From: Schistocerca nitens
Lineage: Eukaryota > Arthropoda > Insecta > Orthoptera > Acrididae
Direction of reading: 5' to 3'
NCBI RefSeq assembly: GCF_023898315.1
Contig: NC_064614.1
Coordinates: 501,906,109 to 501,970,108, forward strand
Length of the DNA: 64,000 bases
Shown here: positions 34,801 to 43,504 of the stretch, piece by piece
How the letters are laid out: every line of letters begins with the position of its first letter
Position numbering within the stretch: the first letter of the stretch is position 1
Position numbers and translations under genes: made by a program
Notes under the pieces: generated by a model
What the model was told of the DNA's origin: nothing
The model's input: the letters and a program-made list of their open reading frames with translations, nothing else
The model's database searches: none

Positions 34801-35618
34801 GGATACTTTCCGGGACTGGATCAGATTCTGAATGTGGCTCTCCAGCAGGGATACGACTTCCTCAAATCCTGTCCTGAAATGAGATCCATCCTTCATGAAA
34901 TCCTCCCCACTCCACCAAGAGTGTCTTTCCGCCGTCCAGCTAACCTTCGTAACCTCTTAGTTCATCCCTATGAAATCCCCAAACCACCTTCCCTACCCTC
35001 TGGCTCCTACCCTTGTAACCGCCCCCGGTGTAAAACCTGTCCCATGCACCCTCCCACCACCACCTACTCCAGTCCTGTAACCCGGAAGGTGTACACGATC
35101 AAAGGCAGAGCCACGTGTGAAAGCACCCACGTGATCTACCAACTGACCAGCCTACACTGTGACGCATTCTATGTGGGAATGACCAGCAACAAACTGTCCA
35201 TTCGCATGAATGGACACAGGCAGACAGTGTTTGTTGGTAATGAGGATCACCCAGTGGCTAAACATGCCTTGGTGCACGGCCAGCACATCTTGGCACAGTG
35301 TTACACCGTCCGGGTTATCTGGATACTTCCCACTAACACCAACCTATCCGAACTCCGGAGATGGGAACTTGCTCTTCAATATATCCTCTCTTCCCGTTAT
35401 CCACCAGGCCTCAATCTCCGCTAATTTCAAGTTGCCGCCACTCATACCTCACCTGTCATTCAACAACATCTTTGCCTCTGCACTTCTGCCTCGACTGATT
35501 TTGTGCGTATGTTTGTGTTTGTTTGTGTGTCTGTCGACCTGCCAGCACTTTCATTTGGTAAGTCACATCATCTTTGTTTTTAGATATATTTTTCCTATGT
35601 GGAATGTTTCCCTCTATT
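31874..35618 (+). mobile_element. PLE family 1, copy E, full coding length
   Basis: The 5' leader (31874-32553) is unique in the window. Then comes the complete ORF and a short tail (35425-35618). The tail is internally deleted between GCCTCGACTGA and TTTTGTGCG, which removes the roughly 300 bp containing the hammerhead seen in other copies. The terminal block AGATATATTTTTCC...TTTCCCTCT ends at a palindrome shared with copy F. Confidence 0.88.
32554..35424 (+). CDS. Penelope-like reverse transcriptase with GIY-YIG endonuclease (copy E)
   Basis: ATG 32554 gives 956 residues. The frame is open further upstream, from 32377, but without an ATG. A second ATG lies at 32581. The N-terminal domain (1-330) is Leu/His/Ser-rich. 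Then come LPADKGSTTVVLD (about 350), FYLLPKIHK (about 430), motif A TIDATSLYTNI (500), motif B GTAMGTRMAPSYANLFMG (562), motif C YRFIDDIFMIW with Asp 601-602, a Cys cluster CNRPRCKTC (821) and GIY-YIG VIYQLTSLHCDAFYVGM (860). RT copies element RNA into DNA and GIY-YIG nicks the target. All catalytic motifs are intact. One oddity is LTSLHC where the other copies have LTCLHC, losing one Cys of a likely metal- or fold-stabilising pair. TCATTTCAG directly before the ATG could be a splice acceptor. Confidence 0.9.
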   Translation: MLHFPPSNTMSPSQHPHNNPIKFYLHSLHKHAFALARLRSHILFSQACLTFRITPKGLTLKVPISGCNRSFHQSLYQFQTEQSIARTHLILHLHTNSANEHTRQLLSLIKVLSLSSPTSTLAVQSILLQANRKLEQHATLHLKKLSNLLVSHLRKGNSLTLHNLSSKPQPPLIAHKPSLSHLLNLPLPAPLPPKPQNSNQHNLEPQHPSSVVNLSSKPLSQSETSVLSKGLTFSPTPRFNQTALVKDLLSYTRTLCWKYHFATKKNYPNPTPNDPTPQDTIQIEPCLEQFRPPSQRDPPLLPQNHPLQTFQEFLTSSLASQSFLKNLNPTPNITTAEAQAIRDLKADRSIVILPADKGSTTVVLDRREYVAEGLRQLSDNTTYKVCQGNSIPDVQVELQGILRNLGPLQNLSPDTINLLTPPTPRTPTFYLLPKIHKPNHPGRPIVAGYQAPTERISAYVDQHLQPITCSLPSFIKDTNHFLERLESLPNPLPPETILVTIDATSLYTNILHVEGLAAMEHFLSRRSPATLPKTSFLITLASFILTHNFFTFEDQTYQQLKGTAMGTRMAPSYANLFMGRLEEAFLVTQACQPKVWYRFIDDIFMIWTHSEEELQNFLSNLNSFGSIRFTWSYSKSHATFLDVDLHLSNGQLHTSVHIKPTNKQQYLHYDSCHPFHIKRSLPYSLGLRGKRICSSPESLKHYTNNLTTAFASRNYPSDLVQKQITRATSSSSQTQNLPQKNHKSAPLVTGYFPGLDQILNVALQQGYDFLKSCPEMRSILHEILPTPPRVSFRRPANLRNLLVHPYEIPKPPSLPSGSYPCNRPRCKTCPMHPPTTTYSSPVTRKVYTIKGRATCESTHVIYQLTSLHCDAFYVGMTSNKLSIRMNGHRQTVFVGNEDHPVAKHALVHGQHILAQCYTVRVIWILPTNTNLSELRRWELALQYILSSRYPPGLNLR

Positions 35619-35738
35619 AATAGAGGGAAACATTCCACGTAGGAAAAAAATATATCTAAAAACAAAGATGATGTGACTTACCAAATGAAAGTGCTGGCAG
35701 GTCGACAGACACACAAACAAACACAAACATACACACAA
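35499..35738. repeat. Palindrome joining tail-to-tail PLE copies E and F
   Basis: Two arms of about 120 bp, centred between 35618 and 35619 (CTATTAATAG at the centre). They include GGTAAGTCACATCATCTTTG and its complement and differ at only a few bases. It marks the junction of + strand copy E with - strand copy F. Confidence 0.9.
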
Positions 35739-35782
35739 AATTCAAGCTTTCGCAACAAACTGTTGCCTCATCAGGAAAGAGG
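35736..35782 (-). ncRNA. Hammerhead-like motif, PLE copy F
   Basis: On the - strand: CTGATGA (35768-35774), extra G, GCAAC, AGTTT, GTTGC, GAAAGCTTG. Confidence 0.6.
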
Positions 35783-36036
35783 GAAGGAGAGGGAAAGACG
35801 AAAGGATGAGGGTTTTAAGGGAGAGGGTAAGGAGTCATTCCAATCCCGGTAGCGGAAAGACTTACCTTAGGGGGAAAAAAGGACGGGTATACACTCGCAC
35901 ACACACACACATATCCATCCACACATATACAGACACAAGCAGACATATTTAAAGACCAAGAGTTTGGGCAGAGATGTCAGTCGAGGCAAAGATGTTGTTG
36001 AGTGACAGGTGAGGTATGAGTGGCGGCAACTTGAAA

Positions 36037-37492
36037 TTAGCGGAGATTGAGGCCTGGTGGATAACGGGAAGAGAGGATATATTGAAGAGCAAGTTCCCAT
36101 CTCCGGAGATCAGATAGGTTGGTGTTAGTGGGAAGTATCCAGATAACCCGGACGGTATAACACTGTGCCAAGATGTGCTGGCCGTGCACCAAGGCATGTT
36201 TAGCCACAGGGTGATCCTCATTACCAACAAACACTGTCTGCCTGTGTCCATTCATGCGAATGGACAGTTTGTTGCTGGTCATTCCCACATAGAATGCGTC
36301 ACAGTGTAGGCAGGTCAGTTGGTAGATCACGTGGGTGCTTTCACACGTGGCTCTGCCTTTGATCGTGTACACCTTCCGGGTTACAGGACTGGAGTAGGTG
36401 GTGGTGGGAGGGTGCATGGGACAGGTTTTACACCGGGGGCGGTTACAAGGGTAGGAGCCAGAGGGTAGGGAAGGTGGTTTGGGGATTTCATAGGGATGAA
36501 CTAAGAGGTTACGTAGGTTAGGTGGACGGCGGAAAGACACTCTTGGTGGAGTGGGGAGGATTTCATGAAGGATGGATCTCATTTCAGGGCAGGATTTGAG
36601 GAAGTCATATCCCTGCTGGAGAGCCACATTCAGAATCTCATCCAGTCCCGGAAAGTATCCTGTCACAAGTGGGGCAGTTTTGTGGTTCTTCTGTGGGAGG
36701 TTCTGGGTTTGAGAGGATGAGGAAGTGGCTCTGGTTATTTGCTTCTGTACCAGGTCGGGAGGGTAGTTGCGGGATGCGAAAGCTGTTGTCAGGTTGTAAT
36801 GCTTCAGGGATTCCGGTCTGGAGCAGATTCGTTTGCCACGAAGACATAGGCTGTAGGGAAGGGACCATTTGATGTGGAATGGGTGGCAGCTGTCGTAATG
36901 GAGGTACTGTTGCTTGTCAGTGAAAGGTTTTGTAGGGGGCCTAAGGTTCTGAGGATTCCTTGAAGCTCCGCCTGGACATCAGGAATGGGATTACCTTGGC
37001 AAACTTTGTATGTGGTGTTGTCTGAAAGCTGACGCAGTCCCTCAGCCACATACTCCCGACGATCAAGTACCACGGTCGTGGAACCCTTGTCCGCCGGAAG
37101 AATGACGATGGACCGGTCAGCCTTCAGATCACGGATAGCCTGGGCTTCAGCAGTGGTGATGTTGGGAGTAGGATTAAGGTTTTTTAAGAAGGATTGAGAG
37201 GCAAGGCTGGAAGTCAGAAATTCCCGGAATGTTTGGAGAGGGTGATTTTGAGGAAGAGGAGGTGGGTCCGGCTGTGACGGAGGACGGAACTGTTCCAGGC
37301 AGGGTTCAATTTGGATAGTGTCTTGGGGAGTTGGATCATTAGGGGTAGGATTAGGATAATTTTTCTTCGTGGCAAAGTGATACTTCCAGCAGAGAGTACG
37401 AGTGTAGGACAGTAAATCTTTGACGAGGGCTGTTTGGTTGAATCTGGGAGTGGGGCTGAAGGTGAGGCCTTTGGATAGGACAGAGGTTTCGG
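36037..37492 (-). pseudogene. PLE copy F protein with RT core deleted
   Basis: On the - strand it matches copy E from SETSVLSKGL through the RT fingers (DKGSTTVVLDRREY). It then jumps from LQNLS directly to KQQYLHYDSCHP, losing about 740 bp with RT motifs A, B and C, and continues to the GIY-YIG end (YPPGLNLR at 36037). A frameshift lies near 36650 and a small deletion (CNASG for CWCNASG) near 36800. It cannot encode a polymerase. Confidence 0.85.
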
Positions 37493-37538
37493 ATTGTATA
37501 TAATTACACTATCTAAAAGCAGTAAAATATTTTGGAAT

Positions 37539-37542
<4 letters not shown>
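37493..37542 (+). repeat. 50-bp direct repeat, left copy
   Basis: It matches 39754-39803 at 49 of 50 positions (ATTGTATATAATTACAC against ATTGTATGTAATTACAC, then identical). The right copy lies inside a non-LTR RT remnant, so the left copy is the displaced one. It sits between PLE copy F and a (TA)n tract. Confidence 0.9.

Positions 37543-37583
<41 letters not shown>
37543..37583. repeat. (TA)n microsatellite
   Basis: A TA run of about 41 bp between the 50-bp repeat and a PLE tail. Confidence 0.95.
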
Positions 37584-37587
<4 letters not shown>

Positions 37588-37883
37588 GAAAGATGATGAG
37601 ACTTACCAAACAAAAGCGCTGGCAGGTCGATAGACACACAAACAAACACAAATATACACACAAAATATACACACAAAATTCAAGCTTTCGCAACAAACTG
37701 TTGCCTCATCAGGAAAGAGGGAAGGAGAAGGAAAGACGAAAGGATGTGGGTTTTAAGGGAGAGGGTAAGGAGTCATTCCAATCCCGGGAGCGGAAAGACT
37801 TACCTTAGGGGGAAAAAAGGACAGGTATACACTCGCACACACACACATATCCATCCACACATACAGACACAAGCAGACATATT
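37584..37883 (-). mobile_element. PLE family-1 solo tail
   Basis: - strand tail unit ending GACACAAGCAGACATA, followed by a displaced piece of flanking DNA. It includes a short tandem duplication (ATACACACAAAAT twice near 37652-37680). Confidence 0.8.
37675..37720 (-). ncRNA. Hammerhead-like motif, PLE solo tail
   Basis: On the - strand: CTGATGA (37706-37712), extra G, GCAAC, AGTTT, GTTGC, GAAAGCTTG. Confidence 0.6.
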
Positions 37884-37945
37884 CTGCCTCCAATCCTGAT
37901 GTGACTTCTACCTGGACAGGGACATTTACCACAGCTTGTGTGTAT
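37884..37945 (-). repeat. Inverted copy of flanking sequence 38399-38460
   Basis: About 62 bp (CTGCCTCCAATCCTGATGTG through CAGCTTGTGTG) are the exact reverse complement of 38399-38460. This is non-PLE DNA duplicated in inverse orientation between two inverted PLE tails. Confidence 0.9.
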
Positions 37946-37959
37946 ATATGAATATAACA

Positions 37960-38325
37960 GAGGGAAACATTCCACGTGGAAAAAATATATCTAAAAAGAA
38001 AGATGATGTCTGCTTGTGTCTGTATGTGTGGATGGATATGTGTGTGTGTGCGAGTGTATACCTGTCCTTTTTTCCCCCTAAGGTAAGTCTTTCCGCTCCC
38101 GGGATTGGAATGACTCCTTACCCTCTCCCTTAAAACCCACATCCTTTCGTCTTTCCCTCTCCTTCCCTCTTTCCTGATGAGGCAACAGTTTGTTGCAAAA
38201 GCTTGAATTTTGTGTGTATATTTGTGTTTGTTTGTGTGTCTATCGACCTGCCAGTGCTTTTGTTTGGTAAGTCTCATCATCTTTCTTTTTAGATATATTT
38301 TTTCCACGTGGAATGTTTCCCTCTG
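37960..38325 (+). mobile_element. PLE family-1 tail flanked by inverted terminal blocks
   Basis: It starts with the reverse complement of the terminal block (AGAGGGAAACATTCCACGTGG), then a + sense tail from TCTGCTTGTGTCTG to GTCTCATCATCTTTC, then the direct terminal block (CCACGTGGAATGTTTCCCTC). The unit therefore has inverted terminal repeats of about 45 bp. Confidence 0.8.
38169..38213 (+). ncRNA. Hammerhead-like motif, PLE tail, G12 lost
   Basis: CTGATGA at 38174-38180, extra G, GCAAC, AGTTT, GTTGC, then AAAAGCTTG. The invariant G of the GAAA box is A here, which should abolish cleavage. Confidence 0.5.

Positions 38326-38403
<78 letters not shown>
38326..38403. repeat. (TA)n(CA)n compound microsatellite
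   Basis: TA run (38326-38367) followed by CA run (38368-38403), between the PLE terminus and flanking DNA. Confidence 0.95.
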
Positions 38404-38405
<2 letters not shown>

Positions 38406-38459
38406 GCTGTGGTAAATGTCCCTGTCCAGGTAGAAGTCACATCAGGATTGGAGGCAGAA

Positions 38460-38960
38460 GACAAATACAGTGGACTGGAACAGTCTGTATGGCCCAACTT
38501 GACACTGAAACTTGCTTCAGTGACCTGTAGAAGTTGGTGGAAGATGTCAATGTGAATCCTTTCAAATACATTCCAAAACTAGCACTTTCAAGGAAATCAC
38601 ATGGAATGGACATGAAGTGAAGAGTTACATTCTTGCCAACAAAGTTGCCCAAATACAGTGATGCAACAAAGAACAAACGTGAATTGTAGTAGACTGGAAA
38701 AGTGTTATCTGATCAGATGAATCAAGTTTCCGCTTGTATGTGAATATACTGTGTCACTTATGTTGTAGACCATAGAAAGCTTCTGGAAACACAGTGTAGA
38801 AGGAATGATGCATGCTGCAGGAAATTACGATGTTCTACATTTCAGTTACACAGAAATTGGGTCTTTGGTAGAGATTACATGTACTCTGAATATGAACAGC
38901 TATATTTAATGGCAAAATAGTTCAGAGATACACACAACATCATCATCAAACACAAAGTGT
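38460..38960 (+). mobile_element. Tc1/mariner-like transposase remnant
   Basis: Frame-shifted reading gives ANKVAQIQ, then VVDWKSVI and SDESSFRLYVN, the first catalytic Asp region of Tc1-like transposases. It is heavily decayed with no terminal repeats seen, so the assignment rests mainly on the DESSF motif. Confidence 0.4.
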
Positions 38961-39079
38961 CGTGATTATAAAAAGGAAAATTCTTATCAGGACACTACAA
39001 AATTACGATAAAAACTTGCTGGCCAATACCTTCAGCTGTAGGTCTCACAAACATTTTCAATTTCTCTCTGATTACCAAC

Positions 39080-40260
39080 ACATATTGTACTGAATGAAAA
39101 CAAAACTTAATTCAGCCGATATCCAATGATGATACCCAAAATCTCATGGCAGCTTTAGACTGATCAGCTTATTACCCATAATATCTAAAGCATTGGACAA
39201 TGATGTTTATGATAAGTTGAAGGACAGGCTTCTGTAAACACCACAGCACAGCAAATATGTTAATAAAAGTCACTGACAATGTCAAACATGCCTTGAATAG
39301 ATGTGAAGTGAACATTGTAACACTGTTTCATTTCAGCAAGACGTTTTATTTTGGTATACTACTTATGAAAACAAAGCAGCTGAATTTCTCAAACAGGGCA
39401 ACACTGTGGCTGACAACTACGTTAAAAACAGATATCAGTAAGCTGTTTGTACATCTGAAAAGTCATCATGGAAACATACGCTCATGAGTGTCCCACAGGA
39501 TTCATTCATTGCTCTATTGCTTTCCTCACTGCACCTCAGTGATATTCATCTGTGCTGCGTTGTGGTATCTTACCTGTTGATGACATCTATTATCTAAATT
39601 CCAGACAGAACATCATTTCTGCTTCTGTATCAGGCTTGAATGTCAATCTCTATTCAGTAGCATGATGGGCACAAAATGTGGACTTTAATTACTTAGAACT
39701 GACAGGTCGCCCCTGTATCACACTGAATGTTGATCAACAAACATTTCTCCTTGATTGTATGTAATTACACTATCTAAAAGCAGTAAAATATTTTGGAATC
39801 AATTTTGGTGACCTTTAAAACTGGTAAGAACAAACTTATAGAATATGCAGGTAATCTTTCTCTTGCCTAAATACAAGCCAAAAATTTGAAGAAATAAAAT
39901 AAACAGTCATTAGTCCAGCTGAATGCTTACTACTGTGGTTTAGTTCAGCTTGGCACAAATAATGGAAACTCCAGATGTCTTAAAATATCCATAAATGCTT
40001 CTAATATATGTGTTTGTAACATTTGATTGTTTGATCACATCAGTCTTTCCTGTGCTGAATGTGACCAGACAGGTGACAAGGAAGTTCACACTATTTTCTT
40101 CATTGTTTCCAGAGTCACTGATGTCCTGAATATCTCTCCTCGCATGTCAAACACTTATCATCATTCTATAGCTGCATTTCATGATGTTATACATCCAGCA
40201 TCTTGCCTGTACCTATGGATAACTTTAAATCTTTCCCCATCTCCATCTTCATTTTAGTCA
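39080..40260 (+). mobile_element. CR1/Jockey-like non-LTR RT remnant
   Basis: Decayed RT read across frames: SFRLISLLPIISKALDND near 39150, KVTDNVKHALNRCEVNIVTL near 39270 (motif A region, then FSKTF), VPQGSF/SLAPLLF-like sequence near 39490, and AVKYFGINFGDL near 39785. Stops are frequent. The right-hand 50-bp repeat lies inside it at 39754-39803. Confidence 0.6.
39754..39803 (+). repeat. 50-bp direct repeat, right copy
   Basis: Partner of 37493-37542. It encodes part of the KYFGINF motif of the surrounding RT remnant, so this is the native location. Confidence 0.9.
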
Positions 40261-40906
40261 TATGGATATGGAACAAACACCTAGTAACCTGTATCTAATT
40301 CAAAAACCACTCTGCATTCAAGAGTAGATCACAGCTTTACCTGTTCCATTGATTTATCTTCCCTCTTGGCACATCCCAGCTGTCTTCCTTCTGTCCAGCA
40401 TTGAACCAATATTTTGGCAACATTTCAACACTATCCACTCTCTCCTTATGTCTGTGTACTACTGTTTTCTTTCCTCTCTGTCATCTGCTAATGTTATCCT
40501 TTTATTTCTTGCTCTTCTCTGGACCAGTAAACTTTTTCCTCAGATTTGATTGCTTCCGTTGCTACCATACTTTTGTTAGATGTCCTTAATCACATTACAG
40601 AATTGATTAATGTATCTAATATCATCATCATTTCTATTAATTGCTCATGTACTACACATATAGTAATATTAACTTGATAAGAATGTGTAGTTATATGTAA
40701 AAAGAGGACCTGAAGATCATAATCTTGGCAGATGAAGTAAATGCATGAACACCTGAAAGTATCTTTTATCAGTAATACCAGGTAAAACTTGCTAATTATG
40801 AACTTTATATTGGGGGGGGGGGGGGGGGGGGGGGATTGAAAACAGAACATATTCAGCTGACTGATAGAATATAAACATTATGACATTCTTGAACTTACTA
40901 CGTTTA
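40261..40906 (+). other. MCC intron with poly(G) tract
   Basis: AT-rich sequence with an uninterrupted G run of about 21 bp at 40814-40834. Nothing else is recognised. Confidence 0.6.
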
Positions 40907-41214
40907 CAAGGGTGTCCTGAAAAGTAATGCCTGTGAATCTTTTATGTGAGTATTCTTAAAGCTTTTTCTTTTTTAATAAAACAAATGTTATTAACATTCT
41001 ACATCTTTATTCTCCATGTCTACACAGTTGCATCCCTCTGCTGCTAGGGGGATCCAATTTGTAGCGTGTAACATGGTGATGTTAACATAACTATGTCAGT
41101 ATGTGGGCTGTGCAGGGTAGCCGCGAGGTCTGAGGCATCCTGTCATGGTCCGCGCGGCTCCCCCCCCCCCCCCCCCGTCAGGGGTTTGAGTGCTCCCTCA
41201 GGCGCGCGCGCGCG

Positions 41215-41260
<46 letters not shown>

Positions 41261-41825
41261 CCTTAGTGTAAGTTAGTTTAAGTAAGATTAAATAGTGGGT
41301 GTAAGCTTAGGGACCGATGACCTCAGCAGTTTGGTCCCATAAGACCTTACCACAAATTTCCAAATTTTCAGTGTGTGGTGTAACCGAGTTTCAAAATTCA
41401 AAGATTTTGCCCACACTTTGAGCACTCCCTCCTACAGCATGACTATGCCAGACCACACATGAAGGCTGCGACATCTGCAGCAATTTGACACATTCACTGT
41501 CAATGGCGCACTATCATCGATCATCATCCATATAGTTGTGACTTGGCCCCATCTGTTTCTCAGTTGTTTCCAGAATTTAAAAAACACCTTTGAGAACTTT
41601 GCTTTGATTGAGGCTCCGTCAAGAAAATTATTCTACAGTGACGGTATCAACAAACTGGTCTCTGATTGGTAGAAATGTGTTCATTGCTAGGATGACTATG
41701 TTGAGATATAAAAATGCAGATGTGAGGAAGAAAGATGCAGAATGTTACTTGTATTTGTTTTATTTTAAGGCTATATGAATTTTGACATAAAAAATTTGGA
41801 GGCATTTCTTTTCAGCACACCCTCA
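40907..41825 (+). mobile_element. Internally deleted mariner-type element with about 90-bp TIRs
   Basis: The left end reads CAAGGGTGTCCTGAAAAGTA and the right end, reversed, TGAGGGTGTGCTGAAAAGAA, with matching sequence continuing for about 90 bp (TAACATTCTACATCTTT against TAACATTCTGCATCTTT). TA dinucleotides flank both ends (40905-40906, 41826-41827), as expected for Tc1/mariner insertion. Only a small transposase remnant is left (41400-41650, hinting at CDICSNLTHSL and decayed neighbours), so it needs enzyme supplied in trans. Confidence 0.75.
41107..41367 (+). mobile_element. tRNA-derived SINE nested in the mariner-type element
   Basis: The head GTAGCCGCGAGGTCTGAGGC carries an A-box-like stretch, and GGGTTTGAGTGCTCCC matches a pol III B box. 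The body contains C16 (41161-41176), (GC)n(TG)n and the tail GGACCGATGACCTCAGCAG ending in CACAAATTTCCAAATTT. An 11-bp target duplication flanks it (TCAGTATGTGG at 41096, TCAGTGTGTGG at 41368, 10 of 11 identical), so it moved by target-primed insertion after the mariner copy was in place. Confidence 0.85.
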
Positions 41826-42033
41826 TAATAAGAATAGTTTTCCCCAAACGCGTAGTCTTCATCATTTGCTGTTTCCTTACATTTGCAGATAACTGAGAGT
41901 CATGGGGGTGTCTAATAAATTCTATGTCCGCTGTAAATTATTTGAATATGAACCTGATGAGTAACTTTAGTGCTGTGAAACTGGTTATTGAACTTCTGCT
42001 GCAGCTTTGTTTAACACGAACATATTTTTCCAG

Positions 42034-42217
42034 ATGAATCCAAAGATGGTGAAAATGATGCTGTAGAAATTGGTAGTCTGTTGCGCCGTGCCAGTGAGAA
42101 CAGAAGAGCAACAGAAACAGTTGCAAGACATCTTTTAGCCAGACTGGAAGCTACTCTGGCCAGCAATGCTATTAACATCAGCACATCCCCTTGGGAAGAA
42201 TACAGCCATACAACAAG
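42034..42217 (+). CDS. MCC: MCC homolog, internal exon d
   Basis: Acceptor TTTTTCCAG, donor GTATTA. It completes Asp and encodes ESKDGENDAVEIGSLLRRAS, then ENRRATETVARHLLARLEAT and SPWEEYSHTT, matching the MCC helical segment ending in ALLMKLD and the PWESL that follows. It ends two bases into a Ser codon (AG|T). The acidic ESKDGEND linker replaces SGDEN in vertebrates. Confidence 0.9.
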
Positions 42218-43500
42218 GTATTAATGTTTTTGCCCTGCAAGTTCATAAAACTGTCTATTAATGTCGTAATCTAAACAATTTCAGAAACTTAACATTAGTA
42301 CAGAAAGGAATTCTTACTTGGGTAAATTCATATATTTGACAACTTGTGGAAAGTTTTCAATGTCTTTTGGATTATCTAATTGAGTGTCATTGAAGTAAAT
42401 AACTTCACAATAATTACATCCTATTCCATTGAAGACTATCTACATAATGTCTCTCAAAATTATTGTATTATATTTTAATATTATTAATAATAGCTGTATA
42501 ACACTATTACTTCATAAGAGTATGTCTCTTTATTATATTGCAATTAAATAAAATGTACATCTTTGATTCCTTTCCACCCCCCCCCCCCCCCAGAAACTTC
42601 CCTCTGAATTACTCTTCATTAATTTAATCTCTGATTTGTTTATCTGTAATCAGTATTGTTTGCTGAGTTAACTGCCCATTCCGTGCCACAGTTCCTATAA
42701 CTTTTCTTACTTTGAACCGCAAGGACATCTATTCCTCTCTCATTTTCAGACATTTCCTTTCATTCTAATCATTGGTTAAGAAGCATATAACATTGCTTAA
42801 TATTTCTCTTTAGTTACTTTCATTTCACCGTGTATTATTGAAGACTGTTGTATAAGTTCATGAATACTAAGATGGTGTCATGATCTTTCATTGTTCTTCT
42901 TCCATCAGTAAACATACGGTTTCTTTGCTGCAATACTTGTCTTTGTCCAGTTCCCCTTAAATTTTTCTTCACAGGTGCCTGTACATTATTACAGTCAGCA
43001 AACTAAAAGTGATACATGATTGATTATCCAGAAGTTTTCACATTTATCAATTAAGTCTCCTAATGTTTCAAAAAGTAAAGAATAAAAATATAACTCTGAA
43101 ATGCAAGTTAATGGCTCAGGAGCTATATGTCAGATTTGAAATTCAGAATTATTTCAGTTTCATTCCAGTACTTTTCAAGCTGTTAATATGATTTTTAACA
43201 AATTGCAATGCTTTATGTATGCGAACAATGACAAGTTGTTCCATAGCTCAGATCTCACATTAAACTTTAGGAACCCCCCAAACTTTCCCAGAGAAGTCAG
43301 TTATCAAATTTGCAGACGAGTACAGAATACAAACACTAATGTTATTATATTTAGAAAAGTGCTGTGGCATTCAAACTAGACTCTGTGTTGATATCTCAGT
43401 TATTTTGGTCAGTAGTTCATGACATTTGAAAATAACTATTTGCAGAAGATTACTCGAGTGTATGGGAGGATTCAGTGGACCTCACAACCCATCCTCACAG
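42218..43500 (+). other. MCC intron
   Basis: AT-rich, with a C14 run at about 42579-42592. No other feature recognised. Confidence 0.5.
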
Positions 43501-43504
43501 CATA

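Larger units (their letters stand above)
35619..37492 (-). mobile_element. PLE family 1, copy F, internally deleted
   Basis: - strand copy with tail (35619-36036), GIY-YIG part, an internal deletion near 36918 and an RT N-terminal part up to 37492. The 5' break falls at the codons matching SETSVLS of copy E, where a 50-bp copy of downstream sequence begins. Confidence 0.85.

Noticed and set aside
28716..38530. Regularly spaced repeated tail units resembling an array (CRISPR-like or satellite)
   Set aside because: Units are in both orientations, hundreds of bases long and belong to PLE copies. Spacers are microsatellites or coding parts, and the genome is eukaryotic.
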